A DNA stretch of 17,565 nt from Proteobacteria bacterium UBA2363 (GTDB lineage: Bacteria; Pseudomonadota; Gammaproteobacteria; Xanthomonadales; UBA2363). The translations under genes were made by a program, and so were the position numbers. The notes under the pieces are model-generated. The model saw only the letters and a program-made list of their open reading frames with translations, was not told the origin of the DNA and made no database searches. Of the stretch, positions 14,797 through 17,565 are shown piece by piece (positions within the stretch are counted from its first letter, which is position 1; the number at the start of each line of letters is the position of its first letter). The stretch covers positions 1-17,565 of the forward strand of contig DDTN01000004.1 of assembly GCA_002344355.1 (NCBI GenBank). Reading direction: 5' to 3'.

Positions 14797-16020
14797 TCAG
14801 TCGCCCTTGCCGGCGTTGACCTGCGCCCACAGGGTCGAGCTCATCCCGTACAGGCGGATGAAGCCCTCCGCCTCGGCCACGCCCCAGTCGGCCGACTGCG
14901 CGTAGGTGGCGCCCTTGGCGTGCAGCAGGTGCGGCGAGCGCACCGCCACCGCATCGACCCGGCCGCCCGCGGTCTCCAGCAGCACCTCGCCGGTGACGCA
15001 GGACTGGCTGGAGCGCAGGAAGGCCTCCAGGTCGGCCTTCAGCGGGTCGTTCCAGAAGCCCTCGTAGGCCAGCTCCACCCACTTGCGCGCGACCTCGGGC
15101 TTGAACCGGTTCTGCAGCTTGCTGAGCACCGCCTCCTCCAGGGCGCGGTGGCCTGTGAGCAGGGCGGCGAGACCCGGCGCCTCGAAGATGATCCGGCCCT
15201 TCAGGCCGATCGTGGTGTCGCCGGTGTACAGGCCGCGGCCGACGCCGTAGGCCGCGAAGGCGCGGTTGAGGCGGGCCAGCAGTTCGGCGCCGGGCAGGCG
15301 TTCGCCGTCCAGGCTGACCGCCTCGCCGCGCTCGAAGCCGATCCGCACCTGCAGCGGCGCCGCCGGCCACTTCGCGCGCGGCGCGCACCAGCCGCGCGCC
15401 TCGGCGCCGGGCTGCTCCCAGCGGTCGATCTCGCCGCCGGACAGGGTCACGCCGAGCAGGTTCTCGTTGATCGTGTAGGCCTTCTGCTTCGCGCGCACCG
15501 CGAAGCCGCGCTGCTCCAGCCAGGCCTGCTCGTAGGCGCGGGTCTGGGTGTGCTCCTTCTGGATCTCGCGGATCGGCGCGACGATCGTCCAGTCGCCATC
15601 GGCCTTCACGGCCAGGTCGAAGCGCACCTGGTCGTTGCCCATGCCGGTGCAGCCGTGGGCGATCGCCCGGGTGCCCAGTCCGGTGGCGCGCGCCAGGGTC
15701 GCCTCGACGATCAGGTAGCGGTCGGAGACCAGCAGAGGGTACTGGCCCTGGTAGCCCTCGCCGGCCATCACGAACGGCTTCACGAAGCCCTCCCACAGGG
15801 CCGGGCCGCCGTCGACGGTGACGTGGCTGGCGACGCCCAGCTCGGCGGCGCGCGCCTCGATGTAGGCGCGTTCGTCGGCATCGACGCCGCCGGTGTCGGC
15901 GAACACGGTGTGCACCGCCCAGCCGCGCTCGCGCAGCCAGGGGACGCAGAAGCTGGTGTCCAGGCCGCCGGAGAAGGCCAGGACGATCGGGGTGCCGGGG
16001 CTGGGGGCGTTGGCGCTCAC
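14797..16020 (-). CDS. argG: Argininosuccinate synthase
   Basis: ArgG joins citrulline and aspartate with ATP to make argininosuccinate. The PP-loop SGGLDTS is at residues 17-23. FADTGGVDADERAYIE, IAHGCTGMGNDQVRFD and the IREIQKEHTQTRAYEQAWL region follow the family pattern. GTG at 16020 is the start: GAGGA lies 6 bases upstream, and the frame above it overlaps argF. The protein is 407 residues. The frame is open for another kilobase upstream through argF, but this is an artefact. It begins 29 bases after the argF' stop. Confidence 0.95.
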   Translation of the reverse strand: MSANAPSPGTPIVLAFSGGLDTSFCVPWLRERGWAVHTVFADTGGVDADERAYIEARAAELGVASHVTVDGGPALWEGFVKPFVMAGEGYQGQYPLLVSDRYLIVEATLARATGLGTRAIAHGCTGMGNDQVRFDLAVKADGDWTIVAPIREIQKEHTQTRAYEQAWLEQRGFAVRAKQKAYTINENLLGVTLSGGEIDRWEQPGAEARGWCAPRAKWPAAPLQVRIGFERGEAVSLDGERLPGAELLARLNRAFAAYGVGRGLYTGDTTIGLKGRIIFEAPGLAALLTGHRALEEAVLSKLQNRFKPEVARKWVELAYEGFWNDPLKADLEAFLRSSQSCVTGEVLLETAGGRVDAVAVRSPHLLHAKGATYAQSADWGVAEAEGFIRLYGMSSTLWAQVNAGKGD

Positions 16021-16049
16021 GGGGAATCCTCGAAGGAAGGGCAGGGGAG

Positions 16050-17072
16050 TCAGCGGCCGCGTGCCTGGCCGGCCAGCCAGGCCATCACCGCCTTCTGCAC
16101 CGGCAGGCGGTTGCCGGCCTCGTCGATGGCGCCGCAGTAGGGCGCGTCCATCACGCCATCGGTGGCCTTGATGTTGCGGCGCAGGGGCAGGCAGTGGCTG
16201 AACACCGCGCCGTCGGTCAGCGCCATCTTGGCCTCGTCGACGATGAAGTGGCGGTGCGCGTCGCGGACCGGCTTCTCCGGGCCCCAGTTGCCGAACCAGG
16301 GCAGGGCGCCCCAGCTCTTGGCGTAGACGACGTGGGCACCGGCATAGCTGGCCTCGATGTCGTGGCTGACCGTGAGCGAGCCGCCGGACTCCGCGCAGTT
16401 GCCGCGCGCCTGGTCCATGAACATCGGGTCGAGCAGGTAGTCCGGGGTCGGGCACAGCAGGGTGACGTCGAAGCCCAGGCGGGTGGCGATCAGCAGCGAG
16501 GAGTTGGCGACCGCGGTGTTCAGCGGTTTGGGGTGGTAGGTCCAGGTCAGCACGTACTTGCGGCCGCGGAAGTCCGGCGTGCCCAGGCGCTCGCGCAGCA
16601 TCAGCGCATGCGCCAGCTCCTGGCAGGGATGGACGATGGTCTCCATGTTGATCACCGGCACCGTGGCGTGCCGGGCGAAGGCGCGGATCACCTTGTCCTG
16701 GCGGTCCTCGTTCCAGTCGACGAATTTCGGGAAGGCGCGCACGGCGATCAGGTCGACGTAACGCGACAGCACCTGGGCGACCTCGGCGACGTGCTCCTCG
16801 GCCTCGCCGTCCATCACCACGCCCGGCTCGAACTCGATGCCCCAGGCGTCCTTGCCCGGCGCCAGCACCACGGCATGGCCGCCGAGCTGCCAGGTGCCGA
16901 TCTCGAACGAGGTGCGGGTCCGCATCGACGGGTTCAGGAACACCAGGGCCACCGCCTTGCCGCGCAGGGCGTCGCCGGCCGGCTGCTTCTTGAAGGCCGC
17001 GGCGACGTCGAGCAGGTGCGCCAGTTCCTCGCGGGAGAGGTCCTGGGTGCTGAGGAAATGTCGGATCGCCAT
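16050..17072 (-). CDS. argF': N-acetylornithine carbamoyltransferase (AOTCase)
   Basis: Transfers carbamoyl from carbamoyl phosphate to N-acetyl-L-ornithine, giving N-acetyl-L-citrulline. The carbamoyl phosphate site SMRTRTSFE is at residues 49-57 and HPCQELAHA at 148-156. The features that separate this enzyme from ordinary OTCase are present: Glu92 in MDGEAEEH, Glu144 in NMETI, and Lys302 in HCLPLRRNIKATD. In the Xanthomonas campestris enzyme, Glu92 favours acetyl- over succinylornithine and Lys302 is carboxylated in the active site. The numbering here matches exactly. Length is 340 residues. AGGA lies 8 bases before the ATG. It is the first gene of the arginine operon and follows a long structured leader. 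Confidence 0.96.
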   Translation of the reverse strand: MAIRHFLSTQDLSREELAHLLDVAAAFKKQPAGDALRGKAVALVFLNPSMRTRTSFEIGTWQLGGHAVVLAPGKDAWGIEFEPGVVMDGEAEEHVAEVAQVLSRYVDLIAVRAFPKFVDWNEDRQDKVIRAFARHATVPVINMETIVHPCQELAHALMLRERLGTPDFRGRKYVLTWTYHPKPLNTAVANSSLLIATRLGFDVTLLCPTPDYLLDPMFMDQARGNCAESGGSLTVSHDIEASYAGAHVVYAKSWGALPWFGNWGPEKPVRDAHRHFIVDEAKMALTDGAVFSHCLPLRRNIKATDGVMDAPYCGAIDEAGNRLPVQKAVMAWLAGQARGR

Positions 17073-17103
17073 GGCGTCGGTCCTGCTGGAGATGGGGTGG
17101 GCT

Positions 17104-17137
17104 GGAAACGAAAAGACCCGGCACGCGGGCCGGGTCT
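17104..17137 (-). terminator. Intrinsic terminator in the argF' leader (candidate attenuator)
   Basis: Read on the minus strand, AGACCCGGC (17137-17129) pairs perfectly with GCCGGGTCT (17122-17114) around a 6-base loop. TTTTCGTTT follows, a classical intrinsic terminator. It ends 31 bases before the argF' ATG. No protein gene precedes it on this strand except the short arginine-rich frame, so it most likely controls entry into the arginine operon. Confidence 0.85.
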
Positions 17138-17173
17138 GTCAGGGCGAACGCGGGAAGGCGCTCAGGACCGGCC
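17128..17173 (-). promoter_or_regulatory. Possible antiterminator pairing in the argF' leader
   Basis: On the minus strand GGCCGGTC (17173-17166), in the last codons of the leader frame, can pair with GACCCGGCC (17136-17128), leaving one C bulged. The second element includes most of the terminator's 5' arm, so the two structures exclude each other. A ribosome at the leader stop codon (17164-17162) would cover the first element and let the terminator form. Confidence 0.5.
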
Positions 17174-17269
17174 GGAACGGGGGGCGTGCGGTCGGCGCGC
17201 GCGCGAAGTCATGCCCGAGGCCAGGCGGGCCCCGGTGACGCCGATGACGCGGGTCGGGAAGGACGACAT
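17162..17269 (-). CDS. Arginine-rich leader peptide of the arginine operon (candidate)
   Basis: A 35-codon frame starts MSSFPTRV and ends RPHAPRSGRS. It has arginine at residues 7, 15, 23, 25, 26, 31 and 34, five of them in the last 13 codons (codons CGC, CGC, CGA, CGT and CGG there). The stop lies 24 bases before the terminator hairpin. An ATG three codons earlier (17278) would give 38 residues. Neither start has a clear ribosome binding site, but a weak promoter could place transcription start at the ATG itself (leaderless). This layout fits ribosome-mediated attenuation by arginyl-tRNA supply. The caution is that arginine is frequent in random frames of such GC-rich DNA, so conservation must decide. 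I do not know this peptide from any described family. Confidence 0.5.
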   Translation of the reverse strand: MSSFPTRVIGVTGARLASGMTSRARRPHAPRSGRS

Positions 17270-17276
17270 GGCCGGC

Positions 17277-17305
17277 ATGCTAGCGGTCCGGATGGCGCGC
17301 CGCAA
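17277..17305 (-). promoter_or_regulatory. Possible promoter of the arginine operon leader
   Basis: On the minus strand TTGCGG (17305-17300) and TAGCAT (17282-17277) are separated by 17 bases, matching 3 and 4 of 6 consensus positions. Transcription would start near 17270-17269, at the ATG of the leader peptide. Both boxes are weak and no other candidate was better. Confidence 0.3.
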
Positions 17306-17456
17306 CAAGGGCCGGCACGGGCCGGCCGCCGCGTCGTCGTCGCGGCCAAGGGCACCCCGAACGGCGCGCCCGGGGAAAGCTGGGGCGCAGTTCGCGCTCC
17401 GCAGAGCAAGCCCCGCTTCCCGCGTTCCCGCCCCCGACGCCCAGTCTCCGGACCTT
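17306..17456. other. Intergenic sequence without a recognisable gene
   Basis: GC-rich DNA between the arginine leader and the heptad repeat. I see no convincing coding frame; the short open frames on the minus strand look like compositional noise and match no family I know. It may include upstream control sites of the arginine promoter. Confidence 0.4.
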
Positions 17457-17565
17457 CATCCCAGCCCCCAGCCCGTAGCCCCGGCTCGCACCCCGCACCC
17501 CGCAGTCCGCAGTCCGCAGTCCCCAGACCCCAGACCCCAGCCCCCAGACCCCAGACCCCAGACCC
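17457..17565. repeat. Degenerate C-rich heptad tandem repeat (G-rich on the minus strand)
   Basis: From 17491 to the window end the sequence divides cleanly into units of seven: CCCCGCA twice, GTCCGCA twice, GTCCCCA, GACCCCA twice, GCCCCCA, GACCCCA twice, then a partial unit. Looser units (CATCCCA, GCCCCCA, GCCCGTA, GCCCCGG) extend it back to about 17457. The minus strand therefore shows runs of 3-5 G every seven bases, which can form G-quadruplexes. Heptad repeats of this sort are known from Xanthomonas intergenic regions. The array continues past the window. Confidence 0.85.

Noticed and set aside
14797..17124. A possible ArgF-ArgG fusion (775-codon frame)
   Set aside because: Only the part from GTG at 16020 reads as ArgG. 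The upstream part is out of frame with argF, which is intact in another frame with its own stop.
17209..17498. Short minus-strand frames of 66 and 72 codons upstream of argF'
   Set aside because: They overlap the heptad repeat or the leader in other frames, have no ribosome binding site or family resemblance, and do not end near the terminator.
17457..17565. CRISPR-like array at the window end
   Set aside because: The period is seven bases with no spacers, so it is a simple tandem repeat.

Overview
The window is GC-rich chromosomal DNA from a gammaproteobacterium, most likely of the order Lysobacterales (Xanthomonadales; a Xanthomonas, Lysobacter or Luteimonas relative). Three things point there: the gene order ruvB-ybgC-tolQRAB-pal-cpoB-queE-queC-tRNA-Lys; an arginine cluster that uses an N-acetylornithine carbamoyltransferase and an ArgB that carries its own N-acetylglutamate synthase domain; and a C-rich heptad repeat of a kind known from Xanthomonas intergenic DNA. 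Family assignments come from recognising motifs in the translations. No database search was run.

Positions 1-7577 (plus strand) hold the end of ruvB, then the Tol-Pal envelope operon (ybgC, tolQ, tolR, tolA, tolB, pal, cpoB), most of it coupled by ATGA or TAATG overlaps. The queuosine precursor genes queE and queC follow, overlapping by GTGA. After queC there is a strong nested inverted repeat, then a complete tRNA-Lys (anticodon TTT) with encoded CCA.

Positions 7578-8591 are a small accessory patch. It has about 260 bases without a gene, then one open frame that joins a ribbon-helix-helix antitoxin to a PIN-domain (VapC-type) toxin. The sequence around the junction suggests that a two-gene toxin-antitoxin operon was fused by loss of one base, with the old toxin start and ribosome binding site still visible.

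Positions 8592-17072 (minus strand) are an arginine operon, in transcription order argF', argG, argE', argB/A, a GNAT acetyltransferase, argC, argH, then a short-chain dehydrogenase. The genes describe the N-acetylcitrulline route: glutamate is acetylated and phosphorylated by ArgB/A and reduced by ArgC. Acetylornithine (its transaminase ArgD is not in the window) is carbamoylated by ArgF', deacetylated to citrulline by ArgE', and converted to arginine by ArgG and ArgH.

Positions 17073-17565 are the leader of this operon. It holds a GC-rich hairpin followed by a U-tract 42 bases before argF'. Upstream of that is a 35-codon reading frame with seven arginine codons, five of them in the last 13 codons. 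The end of this frame can pair with the 5' arm of the terminator. I read this as a candidate arginine-responsive, ribosome-mediated attenuator and consider it the most interesting signal in the window. The window ends in a heptad repeat that is G-rich on the strand of the arginine operon.
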